The notes: a model not told the origin generated them from the sequence alone. A stretch of 43,249 nt of DNA from Chloroflexota bacterium (GCA_016781485.1 JADDQH010000017.1:1-43249), one strand, 5' to 3'; positions 1 to 8,464 are shown, counted from the first letter of the stretch. Program-made: numbers and translations.

Positions 1-310
1 GTCCATCTGTCCCGCCCGTGCCCGTTGACCCACCTGCCGTCGCCCCCTGCCCGGTGCCGGTCGACGCCGCGCGATCATCCGGGGGCGTCGTGCCAGCACG
101 AGGGTTCGCGCGCTGTGAGGGCGTCCCCGGGGACGGTCGGCTCGCTCGCCCGCTCGCCTGCGGCTGAAGCGGGTCGCGGGGTCGGCGGGAGCGTTTGCTC
201 ACGGGATCCTCTCTACCAAGACGTGCTGTGCCGGAACGGCCGCGGGTGATGAGGGTACTGCTCCGCGCCGTGACGCGAGCGGCTTGTGCCCCGGTCGCTC
301 GCCGTCACGG
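1..310. other. No gene recognised
   Basis: No reading frame here has a credible start, a recognisable product or a consistent coding bias. The only structure I see is a perfect 12-bp palindrome GTCCCCGGGGAC at about 124-135, too short and without a T tract, so not called a terminator. It could be the 3' end of a feature outside the window. Confidence 0.4.
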
Positions 311-682
311 TCAGGGCTCGACGAACCACGCCCGAGCCGTCCGTTGCCTGAGCGAGATGAACAGGATGAGCGCAAGCGTGAGCGCGAATGCCGCGCCCGG
401 GATGCCGGCGAACTGGCCCAGCAGGACGATGAGCGGAAGCGTCAGGCTGGCGAGACCCAGCGACAACGCATACGCCGCCTGCTTCCGCTGGAGCACGAGC
501 GTGATCGTGAAGATCAGGTACGCGAGTAGCAGCATCCACAGGAGCCCGACGGGGGACACAGGAGCCTGAACGGCTTGATCGACGACCACCGGCAACGTGA
601 GGCCGAGCAGCAACAGCAGGGCGAAGGCGTACACGAGGAAGATGCGGACGCCGTTCGGCATCGCGCGCCAGGCGGCGAGCAT
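311..682 (-). CDS. Small four-helix membrane protein, unknown function
   Basis: The 123-residue product is almost entirely hydrophobic. Likely membrane helices lie near residues 12-32, 42-62, 68-86 and 90-110, with a short basic C-terminus rich in Arg. No family is recognised, and no catalytic or metal-binding residues stand out. The ATG is preceded on the minus strand by GAGAAT (689-694) with an extended TG element and a gap of 6 nt, so the transcript probably starts at or next to the ATG. It diverges from the methyltransferase-like gene at 766. Being a real gene is fairly secure because of the uninterrupted hydrophobic pattern; any function would be a guess. Confidence 0.65.
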   Translation of the reverse strand: MLAAWRAMPNGVRIFLVYAFALLLLLGLTLPVVVDQAVQAPVSPVGLLWMLLLAYLIFTITLVLQRKQAAYALSLGLASLTLPLIVLLGQFAGIPGAAFALTLALILFISLRQRTARAWFVEP

Positions 683-688
683 GAGGGG

Positions 689-694
689 ATTCTC
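689..694 (-). promoter_or_regulatory. -10 box (GAGAAT, extended TGn) for the 311-682 gene
   Basis: Read on the minus strand, TGT precedes GAGAAT, and the ATG at 682 follows after 6 nt. Position 1 deviates from TANNNT, but the TG extension compensates in known sigma-70 promoters. The implied transcript is leaderless. Confidence 0.4.
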
Positions 695-754
695 ACATGC
701 GCGCTCGCGCCCTCGATCCCGAGACGATCGCTCTACCAGTGCCGGTCTCGCCGC

Positions 755-760
755 TACACT
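755..760 (+). promoter_or_regulatory. -10 box TACACT, leaderless start of 766 gene
   Basis: TACACT is followed by 5 nt and the in-frame GTG at 766. No -35 hexamer is apparent. The position decides the start: the longer frame from 697 would begin upstream of this promoter. Confidence 0.5.
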
Positions 761-765
761 GGGCC

Positions 766-1395
766 GTGGCCGACTTCCCCCGCTACCTCCGGGATGCCGA
801 CCTCGAGGCAGGTCTGGCAGACGCGTTCGACCGGGAGGGGAAGATCCCTCGCGCCCTGGAGGCGATCGGGCCCGTCCACGACCGGCACCTCGTCCTGCTC
901 GACGGCTCGGGCGAGCTGCGCGCGTCGCAGCTCGAGGCGCTCGGCGCCCGTGTCGAGCGCCTGGCGGGGACGGACCTGACGCTGCTTCCGGCGGGCACTG
1001 CCGACGTCATCGTCTCCTTCTGGGCCGCGTTTCCCGGCGACTCGCCGGAGAGCGAGGAGCAGCTCCGGGAGGCGGATCGCGTCCTCGTACCGGGCGGGCG
1101 GTTGCTGGTAGTCCACGACTATGCGCGCGACGACGTCTCCCTGCTGCTCGGGGATGACCAGCGGGACCGCGAGCTGATCGCGTGGAGTGATCGGCGAGGA
1201 TGGTTCCTCCGTGCCGGGTTCAAGGTCCGCGTCCTCCACTGCTGGTGGACCTTCGAGTCGCTCGAGAGTGCGCGAGAGCTTCTCGAGGCAGCATTCGGTT
1301 CGAGGGGGGGACCCGTTGCCGCCGGGCTGCGCCGGCCGCGGCTGAGCCACAAGATCGCGGTGTACCACCGAACGATGGGCGGCGGCGGGAAGTGA
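766..1395 (+). CDS. Class I SAM methyltransferase-like protein
   Basis: The 209-residue protein ends its presumed Rossmann domain with the motif RVLVPGGRLLVVHDYARDD, typical of the late strands of class I methyltransferases. It continues with a Trp-rich stretch (CWWTFESLESARELL) seen in such enzymes. The usual glycine-rich SAM motif I is degenerate (LVLLDGSGELRAS), so SAM binding is uncertain and the protein may be a non-catalytic relative. The GTG at 766 is preferred over the upstream ATG at 697 because a -10 box sits 5 nt before it. It diverges from the small membrane protein at 311-682. The family-level call is moderate and the substrate is unknown. Confidence 0.6.
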   Translation: MADFPRYLRDADLEAGLADAFDREGKIPRALEAIGPVHDRHLVLLDGSGELRASQLEALGARVERLAGTDLTLLPAGTADVIVSFWAAFPGDSPESEEQLREADRVLVPGGRLLVVHDYARDDVSLLLGDDQRDRELIAWSDRRGWFLRAGFKVRVLHCWWTFESLESARELLEAAFGSRGGPVAAGLRRPRLSHKIAVYHRTMGGGGK

Positions 1396-1411
1396 CTCGA
1401 CGGTGACCTGC

Positions 1412-1417
1412 TAGGCT
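1412..1417 (+). promoter_or_regulatory. -10 box TAGGCT upstream of 1427 gene
   Basis: TAGGCT is followed by 9 nt and then ATG at 1427. The leader would be 0-3 nt. Confidence 0.45.
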
Positions 1418-1426
1418 GCGGCCGCG

Positions 1427-1879
1427 ATGACGAACCCGAGCGGCGGATACGAGCGCCGGCAGGAGCGATCGCGGCGCATCGCCCCGCGGGCCCAGCCATC
1501 CGGCGGCGTCGTCGCTGGCCCGATCCGGGACGTGGGGCGGGGAGGGCGCGCGCGCGAGCAGTCGCGTGTGCTCTCTCCCGTCCGGATCATGCTGTTCGTC
1601 GCGATCCTCGTGGCACTCGCGCTCATCGCCTACGCCGTGTTCATGGAGCGCGGCGGCGCTCAGATCCCCATCCTCACCGGCGGCCTGGCTCTGATGGGGC
1701 TCGCGCTGCTCGCGCTCAGCCTCTCCGCGGCAAGAGCGATCGTCGGGGCTGGTCGGGCAGGTTCCGGCGGGCGCGCGTTCGGCGCCGCGCTGTTCGGTGG
1801 CGTGTGCGCTCTCGGCGCCGCCGCGTCCCTCGCGAGCGCCGTCGCCTTCGGCCTGATCTGGAGCTCGCTGCGCTCCTGA
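1427..1879 (+). CDS. Small membrane protein with basic N-terminal tail
   Basis: The 150-residue protein has an Arg-rich, probably disordered cytoplasmic tail (residues 1-50). Three hydrophobic segments follow (about 52-72, 80-105, 115-145), rich in Gly and Ala. No conserved family or polar active-site residue is recognised. The -10 box at 1412-1417 sits directly upstream, implying a very short or absent leader. It lies just before tRNA-Glu on the same strand but is separated from it by that gene's own promoter. Existence is supported by the TM pattern and the promoter; function is unknown. Confidence 0.6.
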   Translation: MTNPSGGYERRQERSRRIAPRAQPSGGVVAGPIRDVGRGGRAREQSRVLSPVRIMLFVAILVALALIAYAVFMERGGAQIPILTGGLALMGLALLALSLSAARAIVGAGRAGSGGRAFGAALFGGVCALGAAASLASAVAFGLIWSSLRS

Positions 1880-1959
1880 CGGACGCTGCCCGGCCGAAGA
1901 CTCTTGCGAGTCCTCCGGGTGTTGCGCGCGTGTCCTCCGGATGCCACTGCTCCCGGTGC

Positions 1960-1965
1960 TAGACT
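1960..1965 (+). promoter_or_regulatory. -10 box TAGACT for tRNA-Glu
   Basis: TAGACT ends 9 nt before the mature tRNA 5' end at 1975. No convincing -35 hexamer. Confidence 0.45.
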
Positions 1966-1974
1966 CCCGCCCGC

Positions 1975-2047
1975 GCCCCCATCGTCTAGAGGCCTAGGAC
2001 GCCACCCTTTCAAGGTGGAGATCAGGGGTTCGAATCCCCTTGGGGGC
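1975..2047 (+). tRNA. tRNA-Glu (anticodon TTC)
   Basis: A full cloverleaf of 73 nt can be folded. The acceptor GCCCCCA pairs with TGGGGGC. The anticodon stem CCACC/GGTGG encloses loop CTTTCAA with anticodon TTC. The T-arm is AGGGG-TTCGAAT-CCCCT, and the D-arm region GTCTAGAGGCCTAGGAC is typical of tRNA-Glu. CCA is not encoded. No integrated element or repeat of its 3' end is seen immediately downstream. Confidence 0.97.
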
Positions 2048-2202
2048 ACTCATGCAGCCGCAAGATGCCCTCGCCCTAGTTGTCAGTGTTTGCTCTGCAC
2101 ACGACAGCCACATCGTTCCCGCGCCGACGTCCGTCGGCTGCGCGTCCAACCGGCCACATCGTTCCTCTTGGTTCCCGTGCGGAGGCGCCGAAGCTGCGCC
2201 GG

Positions 2203-2208
2203 TAGAAT
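2203..2208 (+). promoter_or_regulatory. -10 box TAGAAT, leaderless start of 2216 gene
   Basis: TAGAAT is followed by 7 nt and GTG at 2216. It overlaps the alternative ATG at 2207, which is therefore unlikely to be used. Confidence 0.5.
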
Positions 2209-2215
2209 GCGTGGC

Positions 2216-2593
2216 GTGGGAGCGAAGGCGTTTCGCGGCGGCGAGTACCTGGGCGTACGGATCCCGACGATCTTCGATGAGAACGATTCGATCCGATGCG
2301 AAGGGTGCGGCGGGCTCATCACCGAGGTGCCCTTCCGGATCTCGATCATGGACTTCGTTGCGGTCGAGGTCCCACCTTCGTGGGCGCGCGGCGCCCCCGT
2401 CAACCCCGGTCCGCACCAGTTCCACGCGGACCCCGAGTGCTTCCGCGGGTGGGCGAAGAGGAAGGGCTACTACCTCTGCCGGCTGTCCGACGTGCGCGAG
2501 ATCATGCGGCCGGTACCGCTGCCGGCGGAGGCGCCTCTGTGGGGTCTGTGCGACGGATTGCATCGCCAGTCGCACGAGTTCGTCCCCGCCTGA
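2216..2593 (+). CDS. Hypothetical protein with CxxC motif, possible zinc-binding
   Basis: The 125-residue protein carries C28-x2-C31 (CEGCGG) followed by a beta-rich stretch. A conserved-looking centre FHADPECFRGWAKRKGYY follows, with further Cys in YLCRL and GLCDGL. The spacing suggests a structural zinc site, but I do not recognise the family. The GTG at 2216 was chosen because the TAGAAT box ends 7 nt before it; the frame could be read from further upstream through the tRNA region, which is implausible. It stands alone between tRNA-Glu and the 2710 membrane protein. Confidence 0.55.
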   Translation: MGAKAFRGGEYLGVRIPTIFDENDSIRCEGCGGLITEVPFRISIMDFVAVEVPPSWARGAPVNPGPHQFHADPECFRGWAKRKGYYLCRLSDVREIMRPVPLPAEAPLWGLCDGLHRQSHEFVPA

Positions 2594-2709
2594 GCGCTAC
2601 CGCCCGAGCGGGGATCGGCCGCGATGCACCGACGCGACACAGACACTTCTGGCGACAACGCATCGAGAGAAGATGCCGCCACTGATCCGTCCCCGATGAA
2701 GCCCCTCCG

Positions 2710-3804
2710 ATGACGCTCCTTCCGGCCCTCACGGCGGTCCTCGCCTTCGTCTTCACCCTCGCCCTGCTCGACCAATGGCGGGAGCGGAGGCGCGGATACC
2801 AGCTCGTGTGGGCGATCGGGATGCTGTTCTTCGGGGTCGCATCCGCGGTCGAGGCGATCGCCGTCGGCGGTTGGAACGAAGCTCTCTATCGGACCTGGTA
2901 CCTGACGGGCGCCGTGTGGACAGCCGGATGGCTGGGCCTCGGGACGGCGTTCCTGCTGGCCCGGACCCGGTTCGGTTACGGGTTCGCGCTGTGCCTCTTC
3001 CTGGCGGGCCTGTTCACGTTCCTCACCCAACGCCGCTTCGACTACGAGGACGCCGGCGGCACCTCTGTCCTCTACTTCATCGCAGCCGCGATCCTCGCGC
3101 TCGCAGTCGCGATCGAGACGTACTTCCAGAACGAGCGATGGCCATACCTGGCGGCCTTTGCCGTCGTCGGCACGACGCTGCTGAGCATCATCCTCATGGT
3201 GACCACGACGCTACCTCCGCCCGGCTACGCCGTGGACGAGCGAACGGGAGTGCCGACGGCCACTCTGCTCCCGGGGAACCTGCGCCTGCTGACGCCGTTC
3301 ATGAATGTGACGGGCGCATTCGCGCTCGTCCTGGGGGCCCTCTTCTCGGCCTATGTCTTCATGCCCAAGCGCCGAGTCCTCGCATATTCCCTCGACCCCT
3401 CGCAGCCCGGCGATCAGTTCCTGTTCAACCTGTTCATCTCGCCCATCGCGATCAGCGTCAACTTCATCGCGTCGTTGCCGGCCGCCCTCCGTGCGCTCGT
3501 GACGGGGCGACTTCACAGCCGCGTCCCGGCCACGCTGCTGATCGCGGTCGGCGCGTTCATCCCCGCGGTCACGGACACGCTCACCCGTTTCGAGTCGACC
3601 CAGTTCGCGCACCTCGGCCGGTTCCTGGGCGTCGTGTTGCTGTTCGTCGGCTTCCTCGTCTCTGTCGAGGTGTTCCGGGAGATCCGCATCCCCTTCACCG
3701 GTGTCGTCGTCAAGGGCGGACGACGCGAGCGAGGGGTGGACCCGGACGTGGGTAAAGCGGACGCTGAACCGGCGGGAGCACCGGCGGCTTCACCTGGCGG
3801 CTGA
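2710..3804 (+). CDS. Polytopic membrane protein, unknown function
   Basis: The 364-residue protein shows about ten hydrophobic segments, roughly at residues 4-22, 31-53, 65-85, 88-106, 118-137, 144-168, 193-216, 245-270, 277-295 and 305-325. A polar Gly/Pro/Ala-rich tail follows. A loop near residue 220-245 (KRRVLAYSLDPSQPGDQF) is the longest soluble part. It resembles uncharacterised multi-helix proteins common in Chloroflexota genomes, but no transporter signature is visible. No TANNNT box lies at the start; tiny frames just upstream (2673-2713) end on its ATG. The next gene, an EamA transporter, begins 39 nt downstream on the same strand, so co-transcription is likely. Confidence 0.7.
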   Translation: MTLLPALTAVLAFVFTLALLDQWRERRRGYQLVWAIGMLFFGVASAVEAIAVGGWNEALYRTWYLTGAVWTAGWLGLGTAFLLARTRFGYGFALCLFLAGLFTFLTQRRFDYEDAGGTSVLYFIAAAILALAVAIETYFQNERWPYLAAFAVVGTTLLSIILMVTTTLPPPGYAVDERTGVPTATLLPGNLRLLTPFMNVTGAFALVLGALFSAYVFMPKRRVLAYSLDPSQPGDQFLFNLFISPIAISVNFIASLPAALRALVTGRLHSRVPATLLIAVGAFIPAVTDTLTRFESTQFAHLGRFLGVVLLFVGFLVSVEVFREIRIPFTGVVVKGGRRERGVDPDVGKADAEPAGAPAASPGG

Positions 3805-3843
3805 GGGGCGTCGGGACGCGCATCGGGCGGCTAGGCGCGCGGC

Positions 3844-4797
3844 GTGAGCCCAAGGATCGCGGGCACGGTTCTCGTGGTGCTCGCTGCCGGTCTCTTCGGG
3901 ACCCTCTCGATCGTCTCGCGGAACTCGGCAGCGCTCGGTCTCGGAACGCTCGCCTTCGTCGCGTGGCGATCGGGTCTCGCGGCACTGGCGATGGCGGGCG
4001 GGCTGCGCATCGCGGCGGCCACGGGCCGCGCAACACTGGTGCCCGTCGGATCGATCAGGGGCAGGGCCCGAGCTGCCTTCCTCATCGCGACGCTCTGCCT
4101 GACACTCGTCAACCTTGCGATCTTCGCCGCCTTCCAGCGGATAACGGTCGCCCTCGCTCTCATCATCTTCTACTCCTACCCGGCCGTCGTGACGCTGGCC
4201 TCGGTGCGCGTGCATGCGGAGCCGCTCGACCGGTCGAGAGCGGTCGCCCTTGCCCTCGCGTCGGTCGGGCTGCTGCTCGTCGTTCTCGCGCCGTCGATGC
4301 AGGCGGGTGGGCTGGGCATCGAGCCGGTCGGCATCGGTCTCGCTGCTCTCGCCGCGCTCTCGCAGGCCGTCTACGTCCTCGTCAGCGTTCGCGGCTATGC
4401 GAGCGTGCCCTCGACGCAGGCCGTCGCTCTCCTGTTGTCGGGATCCGCGGTCATCTACGTGATCCTGCTCTTCGTCCTCGGCGGCCTCGGCGAATTACTG
4501 CAGCCGTTCCGGCAGCCGCTGCTCTGGCCGTGGGTGCTCGCGGCCTCCATCCCGGGCGCAGCGATCTCTACCACGGCGCTCCTCGCCGGTATCCGGGCGC
4601 TCGGCCCGAGCCGGGCATCCATCCTCATGACACTCGAGCCGGTCATCGGCGCCGCACTCGCGGCGGTGTTCCTCGGCGAGCGCCCGCTGCCGCTGCAGCT
4701 CGTCGGGGGAGCCGCCGTGCTCGCTGCCGCAGTCGTGCTCCAGTTGCCGGCCCCGGCGTCGCGGGAGCCGCCAGGCGGCGTACGCCAGCCGACGTGA
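3844..4797 (+). CDS. EamA/DMT-family transporter
   Basis: The 317-residue protein has the ten-helix layout of the drug/metabolite transporter superfamily, made of two EamA repeats of about 140 residues. The second repeat carries the characteristic segment SRASILMTLEPVIGAALAAV followed by FLGERPL and a final helix. Such proteins export amino acids, nucleobase derivatives or other small metabolites; the substrate cannot be told from sequence. The GTG start at 3844 sits directly before the first helix. It follows the 2710 membrane protein at short distance and precedes galU, which has its own promoter. Confidence 0.85.
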   Translation: MSPRIAGTVLVVLAAGLFGTLSIVSRNSAALGLGTLAFVAWRSGLAALAMAGGLRIAAATGRATLVPVGSIRGRARAAFLIATLCLTLVNLAIFAAFQRITVALALIIFYSYPAVVTLASVRVHAEPLDRSRAVALALASVGLLLVVLAPSMQAGGLGIEPVGIGLAALAALSQAVYVLVSVRGYASVPSTQAVALLLSGSAVIYVILLFVLGGLGELLQPFRQPLLWPWVLAASIPGAAISTTALLAGIRALGPSRASILMTLEPVIGAALAAVFLGERPLPLQLVGGAAVLAAAVVLQLPAPASREPPGGVRQPT

Positions 4798-4820
4798 GGC
4801 TCCTGCTCCCGGTGCCCGGC

Positions 4821-4826
4821 TATACT
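4821..4826 (+). promoter_or_regulatory. -10 box TATACT for galU
   Basis: TATACT is the best -10 match between the EamA gene and galU. The implied leader is about 58 nt and contains a GAGG Shine-Dalgarno 4 nt before the galU ATG. No clear -35 hexamer. Confidence 0.5.
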
Positions 4827-4891
4827 CCCCTCGGCCCGCCGGCGCCTCAGTGCTCGCGCCGCGCCCGCCGGATCGACGCTAACGAGGTTCG

Positions 4892-5773
4892 ATGCGCGTC
4901 CGAAAAGCCGTCTTCCCGGCAGCCGGTTGGGGAACCCGATTCCTCCCCGCGACCAAGGCGCAGCCGAAGGAGATGCTGCCGCTCGTCGACAAACCCGTCA
5001 TCCAGTACGCGGTCGAGGAAGCGGTCGCAGCGGGGATCGACCAGGTCATCATCGTCACGAGCAGTCAGAAGCGCGCGATCGAGGACCACTTCGATCTCTC
5101 GTTCGAGCTGGAGCACCTTCTCGAGTCGAAGGGCGACATCGAGATGCTCCGCCGGGTCCGCCACATCAGCGATCTGGCGCAGATCAGCTACGTGCGCCAG
5201 AAGGAGCAGCTCGGGCTCGGGCACGCGGTGTTGATGGCCAAGGATCTGGTCGGACACGAGCCGTTCGCCGTCATCCTGTCGGACGATGTGGTCGCCGCAG
5301 ACCAGCCGTGCATCGGGCAGCTCGTCGAGGCATACCGCGAGACGCACGCGTCCGCCGTCGCGGTGATGGAGGTCCCGAGGGAGGAGACCCGCCGGTACGG
5401 CGTCGTCGACGTGGAACCGCCGCCGAACGGCGTCGGGGACGGCAGGTTGTTCCGGGTGAAAGGCCTGGTGGAAAAGCCGGATCCAGCCGACGCGCCGAGC
5501 AACCTGGCGATCATCGGCCGCTACGTGCTCACACCCAAGATCTTCGAGAAGCTCGAACAGACCCCGAGGGGGGCGGGCGGCGAGATCCAGCTGACCGACG
5601 CGATCGAGGCGCTGATGGCCGAGCAGGATGTCTACGCGTACGCGTTCGAGGGCGTCCGTTACGACGCCGGGACGACGATGGGGTGGCTCAAGGCCTCCGT
5701 GGAGCTCGCGCTGGAGCGGCCCGATGTCGGGCCGGAGTTCCGGCGCTACCTCGCGACCCTTGACCTCTGCTGA
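4892..5773 (+). CDS. galU: UTP--glucose-1-phosphate uridylyltransferase
   Basis: Makes UDP-glucose from UTP and glucose-1-phosphate for polysaccharide and glycolipid synthesis; cytoplasmic. The 293-residue length is normal for GalU. The N-terminal nucleotide-binding signature is complete (AAGWGTRFLPATKAQPKEML, residues 10-29). Later blocks KEQLGLGHAVL, ILSDD, VEKP and GGEIQLTDAI match the family. The ATG at 4892 has a GAGG ribosome site 4 nt upstream. It sits alone between an EamA transporter and the PASTA kinase. GalU enzymes have been reported as targets of mycobacterial-type Ser/Thr kinases in some species, but nothing here shows such a link. Confidence 0.96.
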   Translation: MRVRKAVFPAAGWGTRFLPATKAQPKEMLPLVDKPVIQYAVEEAVAAGIDQVIIVTSSQKRAIEDHFDLSFELEHLLESKGDIEMLRRVRHISDLAQISYVRQKEQLGLGHAVLMAKDLVGHEPFAVILSDDVVAADQPCIGQLVEAYRETHASAVAVMEVPREETRRYGVVDVEPPPNGVGDGRLFRVKGLVEKPDPADAPSNLAIIGRYVLTPKIFEKLEQTPRGAGGEIQLTDAIEALMAEQDVYAYAFEGVRYDAGTTMGWLKASVELALERPDVGPEFRRYLATLDLC

Positions 5774-5885
5774 TCCTTCGGCGGCCCCTCTGTCGCGATA
5801 CCACCCCAGGGTGACCCGCCGCACGGAGCGCCTCGAGACGACGCACGCGGCGGTCCCGCCTTGCGCCGGGGCGGAGCGGTAGGGG

Positions 5886-7805
5886 ATGGCTGAGCTCGGG
5901 AGCGTCCTGGGCGGGCGGTACCGGTTACAGGAGCTGCTCGGCGAGGGCGGGATGGCGACCATCTACCGTGCCCACGACGCCCAGCTGGGACGCGATGTCG
6001 CGGTCAAGATCATGCGGTCGGAGTTCGGCCGCGACCCCGCGTTCGTCGCGCGGTTCCGCCAGGAGGCTCAGGCGGTCGCGCAGCTCGCCCACCCGAACGT
6101 CATCAACGTCTACGACTACGGGACGGACGAAGCCGGCCCGTTCATCGTCATGGAGCTCGTCGAGGGTCAGGACCTCTCGTCGATCCTCGCCGAGCGCGGC
6201 GCGCTCTCGGCGCGTGCCGCCGCACTCATCGCCCAGCAGGTCGCGGACGGACTGGAAGCGGCGCACCAGCGCGGGATCGTCCACCGCGACGTGAAGCCGT
6301 CAAACGTCCTCATCGCGGAGGGCGGCCGGGTGAAGGTGGTCGACTTCGGCATCGCGCGCGCGTTCTCCGAGGCCGAGCTGACGCTACCGGGCACGACGCT
6401 GGGGAGCGTCCATTACTTCAGCCCGGAGCAGGCCCGGGGCGAGGCGGTAACGCCCGCGTCAGACGTGTACTCGCTCGGCTTGATGTTGTTCGAGATGCTG
6501 ACGGGGCAGCGTGCCTGGAAGGGCGATTCGGCGGCGGCGGTCGCGGTGGCGAGGCTGGGCGGCGAGGCTCCAGCCCCCTCGACCCTTCGTGCCGACGTGC
6601 CGCCGGCCCTCGACGCCATCGTCCGCAAGTCGCTGGCCCGCGACCCGCAGCTCCGCTTCCGCTCGGGCGGCGCCATGTCCGCCGCGCTCGGCCGCTTCCT
6701 CGCCGACCCGAACGCTCCGGCGTTCGTCGCGGGCGCCGTCCCCGACCTGACTCGGACCGTCGTCGGCGCGCCACCTCCGCCACTCGCCGGGGGGATGGCG
6801 GCCGGTAGGACGCTCGCCGCCGGGACGCCCGTCGTCGCTCGACCTCCCTACGCCGATCGGGGGGTGGGCGTGGGGACGCGGCGAAGCGTGGTCGAGGCAG
6901 AGGAACCGCAGCGGTCCGGGAGCGGAGGGTGGTTGACGGCATTGCTCGGGCTCGTCGCGCTCCTCGCGGTGGCCGGAGTGCTGGTGTTCGTGCTCCTGAG
7001 CGGGAACCGTGGTGCGGCCCGCGCGACCCCGGCCCCACCGGCACAGGTGACCGTCCCTTCGTTCGAGAACCTCACGCTGGACGCAGCAGAACGGGTGGCC
7101 GAGGGGCTCGGCCTCACGCTCGTCGTCGGGGGGAGAGACGAGCGTGACGACCTCCCCGAGAACACGGTCCTGAGCCAGCGGCCGGGAGCGAACACCCTGG
7201 TCCCACCCGCGAGCGAAGTCATCGTGACCATCTCGACGCGCAGCGAGACCGTCGCCGTCCCGGCACTCGTGCGCCTGACCCAGGGGGAGGCGATCAACAG
7301 GCTGGTCGAGAGCGAGCTCAGGGTCGGTGAGATCGACGAGGAGTTCAACGCGGAGATCGAGGCCGGGCGCGTCGTCAGGAGCGACCCGCGGACGGGCGTT
7401 GACGTCAGGCGAGGTTCTCCAGTGAACCTCGTCCTGTCGCGCGGTCCCAAGCCCACGCCGACCCCGACCCCCACGCCGACGCCGACCCCCACGCCGACCC
7501 CGACCCCCACGCCCACGCCGACGCCGACCCCCACCCCGACGCCTTCGCCTTCGCCCACCCCGACGCCCACGCCGACCGTCACGCCCGTCCCCGAGGCAGC
7601 GGTCGGCGACTATGGCTGCCTGACGCTCGTCGAGGCGCAGGAGGAGATCGAGGCAGACGGGTTCGTGCTCGGGGAGGTGACACCGCCCGGCGCGCCACAG
7701 GACTGGGTCGTCATCGACCAGCGGCCGCGGCGCGGATCGATGCGTCCCGAGGGGACGGAGATCGACCTCACGCTGGACGACCCGACCCTCGCACTGTGCC
7801 CCTGA
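5886..7805 (+). CDS. PASTA-domain Ser/Thr protein kinase (PknB/Stk type)
   Basis: A 639-residue membrane kinase that probably senses cell-wall fragments. The kinase domain (about 10-270) has GEGGMATIY (19-27), catalytic Lys41, HRDVKPSN with Asp135, DFG with Asp153 and an activation loop rich in Thr (TLPGTTLGS). One membrane helix follows near 350-373 ([19 protein letters not shown]). Outside are two PASTA repeats (about 388-452 and 453-519), a striking Thr-Pro tract (about 521-567) and a third PASTA-like unit (about 570-637). The Thr-Pro spacer between PASTA units is unusual. Its stop lies 5 nt before the thioredoxin ATG. Kinase identity is secure; the ligand and targets are inferred. Confidence 0.95.
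   Translation: MAELGSVLGGRYRLQELLGEGGMATIYRAHDAQLGRDVAVKIMRSEFGRDPAFVARFRQEAQAVAQLAHPNVINVYDYGTDEAGPFIVMELVEGQDLSSILAERGALSARAAALIAQQVADGLEAAHQRGIVHRDVKPSNVLIAEGGRVKVVDFGIARAFSEAELTLPGTTLGSVHYFSPEQARGEAVTPASDVYSLGLMLFEMLTGQRAWKGDSAAAVAVARLGGEAPAPSTLRADVPPALDAIVRKSLARDPQLRFRSGGAMSAALGRFLADPNAPAFVAGAVPDLTRTVVGAPPPPLAGGMAAGRTLAAGTPVVARPPYADRGVGVGTRRSVVEAEEPQRSGSGGWLTALLGLVALLAVAGVLVFVLLSGNRGAARATPAPPAQVTVPSFENLTLDAAERVAEGLGLTLVVGGRDERDDLPENTVLSQRPGANTLVPPASEVIVTISTRSETVAVPALVRLTQGEAINRLVESELRVGEIDEEFNAEIEAGRVVRSDPRTGVDVRRGSPVNLVLSRGPKPTPTPTPTPTPTPTPTPTPTPTPTPTPTPTPSPSPTPTPTPTVTPVPEAAVGDYGCLTLVEAQEEIEADGFVLGEVTPPGAPQDWVVIDQRPRRGSMRPEGTEIDLTLDDPTLALCP
7450..7580 (+). repeat. CCGACN/CCCACG-type microsatellite coding (Thr-Pro)n
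   Basis: About 130 bp of hexanucleotide-like repeats (ACG/ACC CCG/CCC) code for alternating Thr and Pro, interrupted by two Ser-Pro pairs near 7545-7556. The repeat lies inside the kinase gene, between the second and third PASTA units. Its length is a multiple of codon pairs, so slippage by whole units would keep the frame. On the opposite strand it creates a long spurious Gly-Val frame. Confidence 0.9.
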
Positions 7806-7810
7806 AGGCG

Positions 7811-8134
7811 ATGCGCGACGCGATCGAAGTGACGGATGCGACGTTCGGGGACGAGGTGCTCGAGGCAGACCTCCCGGTGCTCGTCGATTTCTGGGCTCCC
7901 TGGTGCGGCCCGTGCCGCCTCGTCAGCCCCGTAGTGGAAGAGCTCGGGCGCGAGTTGTCGGGCTCGCTCCGCGTCGCGAAGCTGAACATCGATGACAACA
8001 TCGGGACGGCCAGCGAGTACCGGATTTTCTCCATCCCCACCCTCGTCCTGTTCAAGGGAGGCCGAGAGGTCGAGCGAGTCGTCGGCTTCCACCGAAAGCC
8101 CGCCCTGGCCGCGAGGATCGCCCGGCACCTCTAG
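7811..8134 (+). CDS. trxA: Thioredoxin
   Basis: A 107-residue classical thioredoxin, the cytoplasmic dithiol reductant. The active site WCGPC lies in FWAPWCGPCRLVSP (about residues 29-42). The cis-Pro loop SIPTLVLFKGG and the C-terminal helix are present. The ATG at 7811 gives the usual N-terminus (IEVTDATF); a GTG at 7796, overlapping the kinase stop, is the alternative. Placement right behind a Ser/Thr kinase suggests co-transcription, with no functional link shown. Confidence 0.95.
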   Translation: MRDAIEVTDATFGDEVLEADLPVLVDFWAPWCGPCRLVSPVVEELGRELSGSLRVAKLNIDDNIGTASEYRIFSIPTLVLFKGGREVERVVGFHRKPALAARIARHL

Positions 8135-8143
8135 CCTAGCAGA

Positions 8144-8149
8144 TACACT
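8144..8149 (+). promoter_or_regulatory. -10 box TACACT, leaderless start of 8157 gene
   Basis: TACACT, then 7 nt, then ATG at 8157. No Shine-Dalgarno is available in between, so a leaderless mRNA is expected. Confidence 0.55.
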
Positions 8150-8156
8150 GCTGCCG

Positions 8157-8393
8157 ATGCCCACCGTCCGTTGCCCGCACTGCGGGACCGCGCAGTCCGA
8201 GGCGGTCCGATGCTGGATGTGCCGCCGCGCCTTCACCAGCTGCGCAAGCTGCCTCCACTTCCGGCGTGCCGTCGCCGGTCCCTCCGGGTACTGCGGGCTT
8301 GACGCGCGCCGACGGCCGCTGCGTGGCGACGAGGTGCGGCCGTGCTGGCGCGCCGCGGACGAGCCGATCGTCGCGAACGGTCTGTTCGACTAG
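8157..8393 (+). CDS. Small zinc-ribbon protein
   Basis: The 78-residue protein has three CxxC knuckles: C6-x2-C9 (CPHCG), C19-x2-C22 (CWMC) and CASC near 29-32. Single Cys follow in GYCGLD and RPCWR. The pattern fits two treble-clef or ribbon zinc sites. No DNA-binding or enzyme domain is attached. The ATG has a -10 box ending 7 nt upstream, so the gene is probably expressed separately from thioredoxin as a leaderless transcript. Function unknown; a chaperone or nucleic-acid adaptor role is possible. Confidence 0.65.
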   Translation: MPTVRCPHCGTAQSEAVRCWMCRRAFTSCASCLHFRRAVAGPSGYCGLDARRRPLRGDEVRPCWRAADEPIVANGLFD

Positions 8394-8464
8394 CGCGAGC
8401 GGAGTGCGCGCCCCGAGGCCGACGAGGGGGGTCGGAGGCCGTGGACGCCGGGCGTCTCGCGTGT

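Noticed and set aside
6848-7582. Minus-strand frame with a long Gly-Val repeat
   Set aside because: It is the antisense image of the Thr-Pro tract in the kinase gene.
8394-8464. Intrinsic terminator between the zinc-ribbon and Ig-like genes
   Set aside because: Short GC stems (CCGAC/GTCGG, GACGC/GCGTC) exist but are weak and lack T tracts.
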